Assembly (NCBI GenBank): GCA_963696075.1
Contig: CAVOJD010000009.1
Coordinates: 62,001-126,000 of the forward strand
Source of the DNA: CAJQQK01 sp963696075
Lineage (GTDB): Bacteria > Pseudomonadota > Alphaproteobacteria > Rhizobiales > Hyphomicrobiaceae
Direction: 5' to 3'
DNA: 64,000 nt
The position numbers and the translations under genes are program-made. This document shows, piece after piece, positions 16,767 through 25,464 of the stretch. Under the pieces are notes generated by a model. The model did no database searches, had not been told where the DNA came from, and was given only the letters and a program-made list of their open reading frames with translations. Positions within the stretch are counted from its first letter, which is position 1. Each line of letters starts with the position of its first letter.

Positions 16767-19189
16767 ATGAGCAATAAGATCAAGACGGAAGCCGCGGATG
16801 GACAAGACCTGTTCCCGGTCCTGCCGCTGCGCGATATCGTCGTTTTTCCTTACATGATCGTGCCTTTGTTCGTCGGCCGCGAGAAATCGATCAACGCGCT
16901 TGAAGAGGTGATGAACACCGACAAGCACATCCTGCTCGCGGCGCAGAAGAATGCTGCCGATGACGATCCCGATCCCGATTCAATCTACGAGGTCGGGACG
17001 CTTGCGACCGTGCTGCAACTCTTGAAGCTGCCGGACGGCACCGTGAAGGTGCTGGTCGAAGGGACGGCGCGGGCGCGGATCAAGTCGTTCACGGATAAAG
17101 CCGATTACTTTGAAGCGGAAGCCGAGCCGCTCGATGAAGAGGTTGGCAGCAGCGAGGAAGTCGAAGCGCTGGCGCGTTCGACGGTGTCGCAGTTCGAAAA
17201 CTATGTGAAGCTCAACAAGAAGATCTCGCCGGAAGTGCTCGGCACGATCGGGCAGATCGAGGACTATTCGAAGCTCGCCGACACGATTGCCTCGCACCTC
17301 GCAATCAAGATTTCGGACAAGCAGGAGATCCTCGAGATCACGTCGATCTCGGAGCGGCTCGAGCGCGTGTTCGGTCTGATGGAAAGCGAGATCTCGGTTC
17401 TGCAGGTCGAAAAGAAGATCCGCAGCCGGGTCAAGCGGCAGATGGAGAAGACGCAGCGCGAGTACTATCTGAATGAGCAGATGAAGGCCATTCAGAAGGA
17501 ACTCGGCGACGGCGACGAGCGCGACGACATTTCCGAGTTCGAAGACAAGATCGAGAACACGAAGCTGTCGAAGGAAGCCCGCGACAAGGCACAGGCCGAA
17601 CTCAAGAAGCTCAGGCAGATGAGCCCGATGTCGGCGGAAGCCACCGTGGTGCGCAACTATCTTGACTGGGTTCTGTCGATCCCGTGGGGGACGCGGGGCA
17701 AGGTCAAGAAGGACCTGACCGAAGCGGAAAACGTGCTCGAGGAAGAGCATTACGGGCTTGAGAAGGTCAAGGAACGCATCGTCGAGTATCTCGCCGTGCA
17801 GAACCGCACCAACAAGCTCAAGGGGCCGATCCTTTGCCTCGTCGGGCCGCCAGGTGTCGGCAAGACGTCGCTTGGCAAGTCGATTGCCAATGCGACGGGC
17901 CGCGAGTTCGTGCGCATGTCGCTTGGCGGGGTGCGGGATGAAGCGGAGATCCGTGGTCACCGGCGCACCTACATCGGTTCGATGCCCGGCAAGGTCATCC
18001 AGTCGATGCGCAAGGCCAAGAAGGTGAACCCGCTGTTCCTTCTCGACGAGATCGACAAGATGGGTTCGGACTTCCGTGGCGACCCGGCGTCAGCGCTGCT
18101 CGAAGTGCTCGATCCGGAGCAGAACTCGACGTTTGCCGATCACTATCTGGAGGTCGATTATGATCTCTCGAATGTGATGTTCGTGACGACGGCGAACACG
18201 CTCAACATTCCGCCCGCCCTCCTCGACCGGATGGAGATCATCCGGATTGCCGGCTACACGGAGCCGGAAAAGATGGAGATCGCGCGAGCGTCACCTGATC
18301 CCGGCGCAACGAGCAGCGCATGGGCTCAACGATGACGAATGGCAGATCGAAGATAGCGGACTCAGCCAGGTGATCCGCCGGTACACGCGAGAAGCCGGGG
18401 TGCGTAGCCTCGAGCGGGAAATTGCGACGCTGGCGCGTAAGGCGGTCAAGGAGATCATGTCGTCGGATTCGAACCAGTGTGACGGTGACGGCAGACAACA
18501 TCGAGACGTATCTCGGGGTTCCGAAATATCGCTATGGCGAGGCGGAACTCGAGGATCAGGTCGGTGTTGTCACCGGGCTCGCCTGGACGGAAGTCGGTGG
18601 TGAGATCCTCACGATCGAAGGCGTCATGATGCCGGGTAAGGGCAAGATGACGGTCACGGGCAACCTGCGCGATGTGATGAAGGAATCGATCCAGGCCGCC
18701 AGCGCCTACGTGCGCTCACGGTCGATCGACTTCGGCATCGAACCGCCGCTGTTCGAGAAGCGTGACATCCACGTCCACGTGCCGGAAGGGGCAACGCCCA
18801 AGGACGGTCCGTCGGCCGGTGTCGCGATGGTGACGGCGATCGTGTCGGTGCTCACGGGCATTGCGGTGCGCAAGGATGTCGCCATGACAGGTGAGATCAC
18901 GTTGCGTGGCCGGGTGTTGCCGATCGGTGGGCTCAAGGAGAAGCTGCTGGCGGCCCTGCGCGCCGGCATCAAGAAGGTGGTCATTCCGGAAGAAAACGCG
19001 AAAGACCTGGCCGACATCTCTGATGAGGTGAAGAACGCGCTGGAGATCATCCCTGTCGCGCGGATGGAGGATGTTCTTGAAGTGGCGCTGGTGCGCAAGC
19101 CCGAGGCGATCGAGTGGGACGAGGAGGCTGCTGCGCAGGCATTAGCCGCCGCGGCCGACAAAGGTGGTCCGGGTGTGACAGCGCACTAA
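16767..19189 (+). CDS. lon: ATP-dependent protease Lon, interrupted by two frameshifts
   Basis: The whole Lon protein is present but spread over three frames. Frame one (16767 to about 18287) encodes the N-terminal substrate-binding domain and the AAA+ domain, with Walker A GPPGVGKTS and Walker B PLFLLDEIDKMG. Frame two (about 18289-18472) carries the AAA+ lid (HLIPAQ...IRRYTREAGVR). Frame three (about 18473-19189) carries the protease domain with the catalytic Ser in PKDGPSAGVAM and the Lys in KKVVIPEEN. Each break behaves as one inserted base. Conservation on both sides is intact, so an error in the sequence is more likely than a dead gene. As written, translation stops at 18335. Confidence 0.9.
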
Positions 19190-19227
19190 CAGACGCGCCA
19201 AGCTTCAGCCTGACTGACAGCCATCAG

Positions 19228-19262
19228 CCCCGCGCTCCTCATCTGAGAGCGCGGGGTTTTTT
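19228..19262 (+). terminator. Rho-independent terminator after lon
   Basis: A perfect 10-bp stem, CCCCGCGCTC with GAGCGCGGGG, a 9-nt loop and a run of six T. It lies about 40 bp after the lon stop and separates the clp-lon block from hupB. Confidence 0.92.
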
Positions 19263-19460
19263 GTTGCCAAATTGGGGGGCCAAGAGCGTGCGCCACGCGC
19301 GGTCTGGGAGCTGCCGGCAGGGGATGGAATCGCCCATGGATAGGCGCTGTGCGTGTTGTCCGTGTGCGTTGCAAGCCCGTCTTTTGGGGATTTGAGCGTG
19401 GTAAATCTGTTAAGAATCGTCAATTTTCCAGTGTTTTCGGGACTTTTTGTCGGTTTGCGC

Positions 19461-19489
19461 TTGACGCAAGGGCCTTCCGGCATTGATGT
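19461..19489 (+). promoter_or_regulatory. Possible hupB promoter
   Basis: TTGACG (19461-19466), 17 nt, then TGATGT. The -35 matches the alphaproteobacterial consensus well and the -10 poorly. It sits about 100 bp before the hupB start. Low certainty. Confidence 0.25.
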
Positions 19490-19583
19490 GCGCTCGCTGT
19501 TTCAGATGCAGCCATTGCGATCCGGCGTGCGGGCGAAAACGCCCTGTTTCCCGAGATTTCGCAGAGACACAAGGAAGAGACGA

Positions 19584-19871
19584 ATGAGCAAGAAAGAAAT
19601 TATCGACGCGATGGCGGATGCCGCCGAGATCACCAAGGAAAAAGCTGGCGCCGCTCTCGATGCGCTGACCGGTTACATCGAAGGCACGCTCAAGGGCGGT
19701 GATGAAGTGAACTTCGCCCCGCTGGGTAAGTTCAAGGTTGCCAAGCGCGCTGCACGTGAAGGCCGCAACCCGATGTCGGGCGAGAAGATCAAGATCCCCG
19801 CGTCCAACGTGCCGAAGTTCACGCCGTCCAAGCAGCTCAAGGATGGCCTCAATCCGAAGCGCAAGAAGTAA
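19584..19871 (+). CDS. hupB: DNA-binding protein HU
   Basis: 95 residues, the normal length of HU/IHF proteins. It begins MSKKEIIDAMADAAEITK and contains VNFAPLGKFKV and the DNA-binding arm with GRNPMSGEKIKIPAS, followed by a basic tail PKRKK. The arm carries the conserved Pro that intercalates and bends DNA. The ATG is preceded by AAGGAAGAGACGA. The position directly after lon is typical of proteobacteria. An upstream extension of this frame to 19353 is not conserved and is not used. Confidence 0.96.
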   Translation: MSKKEIIDAMADAAEITKEKAGAALDALTGYIEGTLKGGDEVNFAPLGKFKVAKRAAREGRNPMSGEKIKIPASNVPKFTPSKQLKDGLNPKRKK

Positions 19872-20094
19872 GCGCGCTACGATAACTGTCCGGCGGCACG
19901 CAAATTGCGCCGTCGGTCCAGGCTCAAAGGCGTTGGACGGCTGCACCGGAGACGGTGGCCGTCGGCGCCTTTGGTGTTTTTTGGGGGTGACACAGTGGCC
20001 CCATTCATTGGGGGCCTCAGAGGCCGCGTGCAGACACCGTCTTTGCCCCTTGCGCGGGACGGGTGCCCGGCCCTACATTCGGGCGCAGGGCTTC

Positions 20095-20169
20095 GGGTGA
20101 TTAGCTCAGTGGTAGAGCGCCTCGTTTACACCGAGGATGTCGGGAGTTCGACCCTCTCATCACCCACCA
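20095..20169 (+). tRNA. tRNA-Val (anticodon UAC)
   Basis: 75 nt including an encoded CCA. The acceptor GGGTGAT pairs with ATCACCC. The D-arm GCTC..GAGC and anticodon stem CCTCG/CGAGG are complete, with loop TTTACAC giving anticodon TAC. The T-stem GGGAG/CTCTC contains one G-T pair. A run of six T follows the CCA and may terminate transcription. Confidence 0.95.
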
Positions 20170-20173
20170 TTTT

Positions 20174-20276
20174 TTCGCTCACGGTGCTATTCCGGCGATC
20201 TGCGATCGCCGGGCACCTCCGCGGGGGCGGCGCTCGGCGCCGGCGCCCGTTCGGGCGCTGGACGGCTGCGCCGTCC
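20174..20276 (+). repeat. Structured intergenic repeat, copy A
   Basis: Begins CGCTCACGG, then hairpin CCGGCGATC-TGC-GATCGCCGG (20192-20212), a conserved GCGGGGGCGGCGC, hairpin GCGCCC-GTTC-GGGCGC (20243-20258) and hairpin GGACGGC-TGC-GCCGTCC (20260-20276). It shares sequence order and the TGC loop with copy B at 46323, but the first stem differs by paired changes. It follows tRNA-Val directly. Confidence 0.6.
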
Positions 20277-20548
20277 GGGGCCCGGGGGCTCATGGCCAGC
20301 GGGAGGGGCGGCAGCCAGGGTGACGGCTTTGCCGTCTGGTGGCTTGATGACTTGGTCGTCGGGCCGCTTTTGAAATTCATCTACGCACGGATCGCGGCCG
20401 GACATAGGCCGAGCCGGGGGATACGGGGCCAGAGCCGTGACCGCGGCGGGAGGCGGAGCTCGGCCCTTTGTGGCATCTGGCGCTGGGGGCCGGATCGCGC
20501 GAGCGCTGGGGCGCGATCCGGGTTGACGTTCGGAGGGCCTAGAGGGCC
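20277..20548. other. Gene-free interval after repeat A
   Basis: Very GC-rich and without a credible gene. It holds one further small hairpin, GACGGC-TTT-GCCGTC, near 20320. Together with repeat A the gene-free stretch after tRNA-Val is about 380 bp. Confidence 0.5.
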
Positions 20549-21493
20549 TCAGTAGGCCGCCAGCGCGTTACCAGGCGAGCCCGTGCCGCCTTTGACGGCG
20601 AGCGGATTGAAGATGTAGGCGAACTTGTAGACTTTCGCTTCGGCCAGACGCTCGGTGGCGGCGTTCTCGTGGATGAAGGCGCCGTTCTTGGCCAGCAGGA
20701 TCTGGTGGACGGGGAAGGCCTGCTTGGAGTCGGGGTTGGGGACGACCTCGACGGGCCACGTATCGGAAATGACGACCGCGACGCCCTTGTCGGCGAGCCA
20801 CTTGCCGGCCTCGATGCCGATGCCCGGAACCGCGCCGTTGTAGGTCTTGTTGTCCGTGATCCAGTAGCGCACCCAGCCGGTGTGGAAAGCGACCACATCG
20901 CCTTCGCCGATGTCATCTTCTTCCATGTCCTGTTTCTTCAGGGCCGCCTTGATGTCGTCGACGGAGATCTCCTGGCCGCCGTCCATCGGCGCGCCCTTGT
21001 AGGCGACCATGTCGATCAGGACGCCCTTGGTGAAGAACGGTTTGATCTTCTCGATGCCGAGCCGCTTCATGCCGGTCGGCCCGAAGATCTCGGATCCCTT
21101 GATGCCGTTGTAGAACTTGCCGTCGATGCCGATGTGGCCGAGGCCGTCGAACTGGGTGCCGACCTGGCCGATCTCGGCGGTGAGGGTGTCATCCATCCAA
21201 ACGACCTTGTTGTCGCCAAGGGGACCGCCGGAAAAACCATTGGTGCCGCGTGTCGCCCACACACGATGGCCGAAGAGCGGCATCTTGTCGGAGTACTCAC
21301 GGGCCAGCGAGATGACCTTGCCTTCCTTGATGAGGTCGACGGCGTCCTTGACGCGGTCGGGCGTCATCAGGTTGGAGCGGCCGGCTTCATCATCCTTGCC
21401 GAACTTGGAGGGATACCAGTCGTCTTGCGCGGCGGCGGTGCCGGCGGTGAGCAGCAGGGCGGTGCCGGCTGCCATCAATGTGTGCTTTAGCAT
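20549..21493 (-). CDS. Exported cyclase family protein (kynurenine formamidase-like fold)
   Basis: 314 residues starting MLKHTLMAAGTALLLT, a signal peptide with cleavage after AAA near residue 22; AAGGAAACGCCC precedes the ATG. The mature part belongs to the cyclase/kynurenine-formamidase superfamily, with FDGLGHIGIDGKFYNG as the metal-binding region (reduced from the usual HxDxxxH) and FHTGWVRYW plus an IHENAATERL-type C-terminal segment. It is probably a periplasmic hydrolase of an amide or lactone; the substrate is unknown. A second, cytosolic member of this superfamily is encoded at 44600. Confidence 0.82.
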   Translation of the reverse strand: MLKHTLMAAGTALLLTAGTAAAQDDWYPSKFGKDDEAGRSNLMTPDRVKDAVDLIKEGKVISLAREYSDKMPLFGHRVWATRGTNGFSGGPLGDNKVVWMDDTLTAEIGQVGTQFDGLGHIGIDGKFYNGIKGSEIFGPTGMKRLGIEKIKPFFTKGVLIDMVAYKGAPMDGGQEISVDDIKAALKKQDMEEDDIGEGDVVAFHTGWVRYWITDNKTYNGAVPGIGIEAGKWLADKGVAVVISDTWPVEVVPNPDSKQAFPVHQILLAKNGAFIHENAATERLAEAKVYKFAYIFNPLAVKGGTGSPGNALAAY

Positions 21494-21590
21494 GGGCGTT
21501 TCCTTGTGGTTCGTGGTCGTTGCCGGGCGCGTCAGAGCGACGACCGGTTGACGGATCAAGTGTGCCCCGTGGGTTTGGGGTGATCAAGGG

Positions 21591-21785
21591 TCAGCGCCGA
21601 GGTTTACGTGTCAGCACGTTTTGGCGAATGGCCTGCCAAAGCCCCGCCCAGCCCTGCTCGCGTTGGATGCGGCGGGCGGTTCGCGCGTAGCCGAGCAAAA
21701 CGAAAGCCAGTGCGATGATCGCGAGGGCGATGATGAGCCAGCCGAAGGCGCCGGTCACGGCGTAGAGGATTTCCGCGAAGGTCAT
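21591..21785 (-). CDS. Small single-pass membrane protein, unknown
   Basis: 64 residues. A hydrophobic segment of about 24 residues (roughly 14-34, GWLIIALAIIALAFVLLG) is followed by a basic C-terminal tail (RTARRIQREQ and RKPRR). The charge pattern puts the tail in the cytoplasm. I recognise no family and the ribosome binding site is weak. It lies between the transglycosylase gene (upstream, 27 bp) and the exported cyclase gene, all on the minus strand. Confidence 0.5.
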   Translation of the reverse strand: MTFAEILYAVTGAFGWLIIALAIIALAFVLLGYARTARRIQREQGWAGLWQAIRQNVLTRKPRR

Positions 21786-21812
21786 CAGAGGGTTATGGTC
21801 ATTGGGCGATGG

Positions 21813-22643
21813 TCATTGGCGGCCGGCGAGGACGTTTGCGGCTTTGGCAATGGTGCGCTGGTAGACGCTGGCGCGGTTCCATTGCTTGAGGACGGCGAAA
21901 TTGTGTGTGCCTGGTCCCCAGGGCTGGCCGCGCTGCCAGCCGTGGCGGGCCAGGAAATTGGCGGTCGAGGCGAGCAGGTCGGGGATTGATCGGATGAGGT
22001 CGCGGCGTCCGTTGCCGTCGTAGTCGACCGCGTATTTCACGTAAGATGAGGCGAGGAACTGGGTCTGGCCGATTTCACCGGCCCAGCCGCCGCGCATTTG
22101 CGACGGGCTCATGTCGCCGCGCTGGATGATGCGGAGGGCGGCGAGCAGCTCGTTGGTGAAGAAGGCGGAGCGGCGGCAGTCGTAGGCCAACGTTGCGAGG
22201 GAGCGGATGATGTTCATCTTGCCGCTGAGCTGGCCGAAGGTGCTCTCCATGCCCCAGATGGTGATGATGATTTCCGGCGGCACGCCATATTGCTTTTCGA
22301 TGCGTGAGAGGAGGCTGGCGTGGCGCTTGAGCTTGCCGCGCGCCTTGTTCAGCAGCCAGGACGAGGCGCGGCGTTTGTAGAACTGGTCGAAACTCTGCTT
22401 GAAGGAGCGCTGGTTGCGGTCGAGGCGAATGACTTTTGTGTCATAGCTGACACCGTCGAACGCGCGGTCAAGGGTTCGCGCGGAGATGCCTTTGCCGGCG
22501 GCCTCGCGCTTGAATTGGCCGAGCCAGGTCTGGAACCCGCCGGCCGTGTTGCCGCATTGGGCGGCCTCAGCCGTTGTCGTGGCGAGGAGGACGCCGAGGG
22601 CCAGGACGGCGCCGATTAGTCTCATGGGGCTTGTTGAACGCAT
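21813..22643 (-). CDS. Lytic murein transglycosylase (MltB-like)
   Basis: 276 residues with an N-terminal signal sequence ending near AEA at about residue 27. The SLT_2/MltB domain follows: FQTWLGQFKREAAGKGIS, the catalytic Glu in IWGMESTFG, and GEIGQTQFLASSYVKYA, which lines the glycan cleft, then NFLARHGWQRGQPWG. It cleaves peptidoglycan glycan strands in the periplasm. It lacks the C-terminal peptidoglycan-binding domain found in longer (about 400-residue) alphaproteobacterial relatives; the frame simply ends after the catalytic domain. Confidence 0.88.
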   Translation of the reverse strand: MRSTSPMRLIGAVLALGVLLATTTAEAAQCGNTAGGFQTWLGQFKREAAGKGISARTLDRAFDGVSYDTKVIRLDRNQRSFKQSFDQFYKRRASSWLLNKARGKLKRHASLLSRIEKQYGVPPEIIITIWGMESTFGQLSGKMNIIRSLATLAYDCRRSAFFTNELLAALRIIQRGDMSPSQMRGGWAGEIGQTQFLASSYVKYAVDYDGNGRRDLIRSIPDLLASTANFLARHGWQRGQPWGPGTHNFAVLKQWNRASVYQRTIAKAANVLAGRQ

Positions 22644-22691
22644 ATGCCGGCTCCCTTCGCGCAGCTTGTGCCGGCGGTCGGGCCGGCGCTG

Positions 22692-24086
22692 TTATCCGAT
22701 ATCGTGAACCGTGACAGGGAACAATGGCGCGAGATCGTCAACCTCCATGACGTGGTAAACGGAAAAGCGATAGGCATCGCCGGCGGCCAGTTCCGGGGGG
22801 GTGAAGGGGAACGCCAGATTGCCGGCGGTCGAGATGCGGTCTTCAAAGGCTGCGTGCAGGAGATACTGCTTGGCGGAGGCGACGACGGCGTGGGCTTCTT
22901 CCTGGGTCTCGGCGATGCACTCGACGAGGACGCCGACTTCCTCCGGTGTTGTTTCAACGGGGCGGTTGGAGACGGCGCCGAGGCCGTAGAAACGGAAATA
23001 GAGGTCGTAGGGCTGGTCCGGATCGGACGGGGGGACGAGGCTGCGGACCATGTCCTCGACACTGGCTGCAATTTCGTCGGCCTTGGCGATGAAGACGGGG
23101 TCGGCGGAACCTGCGAAATAGACCGCGCGGGCGCCGACGCGGGTGGCGCCTTCGATTTTCACGGTGAACTGGTCGGCCGGCTCCCAGCGGCCGCCGGAGA
23201 CGCGGCAGCGGCGGTCGTCGACGGCTTCGAACTGCGAGTCCGCAAGATGCAGGGTGCCTTCCGGCTCGGTGACGGAGAGGGGATCGGCTTGCTCATAGAG
23301 GCCGTGGGCTGCAACCGACATCGGTGTCGCGCGGCGGGCTTCGTTCATGCTCTCGAGGATGAAGCTGTCGCCTTCCAGGGTGCCGAGCATGGAATCGCGC
23401 CCGCCACCTTCACAGCACAGCGACGCGCATTCGATGATCTTGGCCATCTGGAACGCCGGTCCGAGGGGGAAGCCGAGGCGGGCGGGGAGGGCTGCATAGA
23501 TGGCGGTGTCGCAGGCGCGGCCCGCGATGATGATGTCGCAACCCGCATCAATCGCTCGGTCGAAGGCTTCAAGGCCCATCTGGCCGACAATGCAGGCGGC
23601 AGCGTCGATTTCCTGATCACTCGGCTCCGCGATCGGGCCGATCGGGTGCAGCTTTCCAGCCGCGCGCTGGCGTTTGATGAGGTCTTTGGGGATTTCCGCG
23701 CCGATCGATGCGACGCGGGCTGAGAGGCCTTCTTCCTTCAGGATTTCGGCGACGATCTCCATGGTGGCGTCGAGGTGGGCGTCACCGCCGCCGGTGCCGG
23801 CGGAGCCGACGATGAGTGGGACCTTGTGGGCGAGGGCCGCGGTGAGCAGGAGCTTCAGGTCGCGCTTGGCGGAGCGTCTGGCCGGGGCCATGATACCGGC
23901 GCCGAGGTAATAAGGGCCGGGGTCTACGGAGCCCATGTCGGCGCCGATGAGGTGGAGGTCACGGTCGAGGCCACGGCGGAAGGAGGGCTCGATGACGCCG
24001 TAGCCGAGTTGGCCGGAAGCTGCGAGGATGCGCAACGGCCCGCCTTCGGCCTTCCATTTGGCTTCAGCGTGCTGGAACAGGTTCAT
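22692..24086 (-). CDS. AtuA family protein (acyclic terpene utilisation-like, DUF1446)
   Basis: 464 residues. It matches the AtuA/DUF1446 family: the early ILAASGQLGYG and VDPGPYYLGAG segments, the conserved GSAGTGGGDAHL block, and GRACDTAIYAALP. In Pseudomonas, AtuA is part of the citronellol/geraniol degradation cluster, but the family is wider and the reaction is not established. It overlaps the DUF4387 gene by 4 bp (ATGA), so the two are translationally coupled and probably act together. No other atu genes are visible nearby. Confidence 0.85.
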   Translation of the reverse strand: MNLFQHAEAKWKAEGGPLRILAASGQLGYGVIEPSFRRGLDRDLHLIGADMGSVDPGPYYLGAGIMAPARRSAKRDLKLLLTAALAHKVPLIVGSAGTGGGDAHLDATMEIVAEILKEEGLSARVASIGAEIPKDLIKRQRAAGKLHPIGPIAEPSDQEIDAAACIVGQMGLEAFDRAIDAGCDIIIAGRACDTAIYAALPARLGFPLGPAFQMAKIIECASLCCEGGGRDSMLGTLEGDSFILESMNEARRATPMSVAAHGLYEQADPLSVTEPEGTLHLADSQFEAVDDRRCRVSGGRWEPADQFTVKIEGATRVGARAVYFAGSADPVFIAKADEIAASVEDMVRSLVPPSDPDQPYDLYFRFYGLGAVSNRPVETTPEEVGVLVECIAETQEEAHAVVASAKQYLLHAAFEDRISTAGNLAFPFTPPELAAGDAYRFSVYHVMEVDDLAPLFPVTVHDIG

Positions 24087-24379
24087 ATCTCGACATCCAG
24101 GAGGGGACGGTGTTGCTGGGCGCCATAGACGTCGGTGTCGCCCGGGGAACCGGCAATCGTCGCGCGGGGAATGACAATCTTGATGGCATTGGCGGCGGGA
24201 TAGGGGATGATGCGAACCGACTGGACGCCATAACGCTGGGCAATCACGGGGGCTGAGAGGCTTGGCGCCTCGAGGGCGCGGGCAAAGCCGGCGGTGTCGT
24301 TGAACATGAGATCAACGGTGATTTCGGTCGGGCCGGCGTTCTTGGAGCGAATGACCTTGGCGGCGTCTCTCAGGCGCAT
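24083..24379 (-). CDS. DUF4387 domain-containing protein
   Basis: 98 residues beginning MRLRDAAKVIRSKNAGP, with TVDLMFND and the C-terminal GDTDVYGAQQHRPLL stretch, all typical of DUF4387. This domain is found fused to, or encoded beside, AtuA-family proteins, which matches its 4-bp overlap with the neighbouring gene. It probably forms a complex with it. The start at 24379 is chosen from the family alignment; the frame is open further upstream to 24514 but that part is low-complexity Pro/Arg sequence. Confidence 0.82.
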   Translation of the reverse strand: MRLRDAAKVIRSKNAGPTEITVDLMFNDTAGFARALEAPSLSAPVIAQRYGVQSVRIIPYPAANAIKIVIPRATIAGSPGDTDVYGAQQHRPLLDVEI

Positions 24380-24581
24380 GGGCGGCCTCGAAGATGGTGT
24401 TGGTGGGGCAGGGCTCTGAAAGCGGGCGTGGATCATGGCGATCGGAGGGGCTCGCTTCCCCGGCGCCAGTGCTATAGAGCGTGAAAGAGTAGGCTTTCGG
24501 GGCGGTGACGTCACGGAGAGAGGGCGGGCCGGGGCGTTGATATCAACGCGGTGATCGCGGCGGCAGGGTGGAGATTGAGTG

Positions 24582-25451
24582 ATGGCTGGTGGTTTGGATC
24601 ATCTCGTGATCGTGGCGCTGGACCTCGATGCGCTGGCAGATTTTTATCGCCGGCTCGGCTTTCAGGTCGGCGCGCGGAACCGGCATGACTGGGGCACGCT
24701 CAACAACATTGTCCAGTTCGATGGCTGCTTTCTCGAGTTGCTCACCACGGAGGCGGGATTTCAGCGGCCGGCCTCTGATAGCCCGCTGGCCTCGTTTGCC
24801 AACGTGATCGACGACTATCTGAGCGAACGCGAAGGCTTGGCGATGATGGTGCTCGAAGGGTTCGATGCGGCGGCCGACCATGCGGCGTTTCAGGCGGCCG
24901 GGATCGGGGTTGATGCGCCGTTCGGGTTCGCGCGGCAGGGCAAGACGCCGGATGGTACGCCGGTGGAGGTTGCGTTCTCGCTGGCGTTCGCGCGCAGTGC
25001 CGAGATACGGGACGCGGGCTTTTTCGTGTGCCAGCAGCACGCGCCGGACTTGTTCTGGAACCCGGCGTTTCAGGTTCATGAGAATGGTGTGACGGGCGTC
25101 AAGCGCGTTGTGTTCGTTGCGGGGGAACCTGCCGCGCATCGCACATTTTTTGAGCGCTATACAGGTGTTGCGGGAGAAGCGCTGGGCGATGGCGGCGTTG
25201 GTTTCGGGCTCGCGCGCAGCCGGGTTGAGGTTCTGACGCCGGCTGCGGCTGGGGCAGCGTTTGGCGCGGGGGCGCTGGCGGAGGGGCTGGAGGGGGCGCA
25301 GTTTGCGGCCGTTGAATTCGAGGCCGGCGCGACACGCGAGGTTGCGGCCCTGTTAGAGCGGAACGGGGTTCACTTCACCGAGCACAATGGGCGGCCGGTG
25401 GTGGCGGCCGGGGATGCGTTCGGGCTGACGATTGGTTTCGTTGAGCGGTGA
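24582..25451 (+). CDS. VOC family protein with Glyoxalase_3-like domain
   Basis: 289 residues. The N-terminal half opens LDHLVIVALDLDALADFYRRLGF, the typical first VOC motif, and the central GFFVCQQHAPDLFWNP is characteristic of the Glyoxalase_3-like group. The second half (KRVVFVAGEPAAHRTFFERY onward) is a further VOC-type repeat that has diverged. The substrate is unknown. ATG at 24582 overlaps GTG at 24579; either may be used. It ends 13 bp before kdsA and is likely co-transcribed with it. Confidence 0.82.
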   Translation: MAGGLDHLVIVALDLDALADFYRRLGFQVGARNRHDWGTLNNIVQFDGCFLELLTTEAGFQRPASDSPLASFANVIDDYLSEREGLAMMVLEGFDAAADHAAFQAAGIGVDAPFGFARQGKTPDGTPVEVAFSLAFARSAEIRDAGFFVCQQHAPDLFWNPAFQVHENGVTGVKRVVFVAGEPAAHRTFFERYTGVAGEALGDGGVGFGLARSRVEVLTPAAAGAAFGAGALAEGLEGAQFAAVEFEAGATREVAALLERNGVHFTEHNGRPVVAAGDAFGLTIGFVER

Positions 25452-25464
25452 TAAGGGGATTGGC

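Noticed and set aside
16980..17960. 326-residue minus-strand frame
   Set aside because: Lies inside lon on the other strand and shows no protein-like motif.
19905..20555. 216-residue plus-strand frame across tRNA-Val
   Set aside because: It crosses a certain tRNA gene and the hairpin repeat, so it is not a gene.
22644..23723. 359-residue plus-strand frame
   Set aside because: Antisense to atuA, which has clear family motifs.
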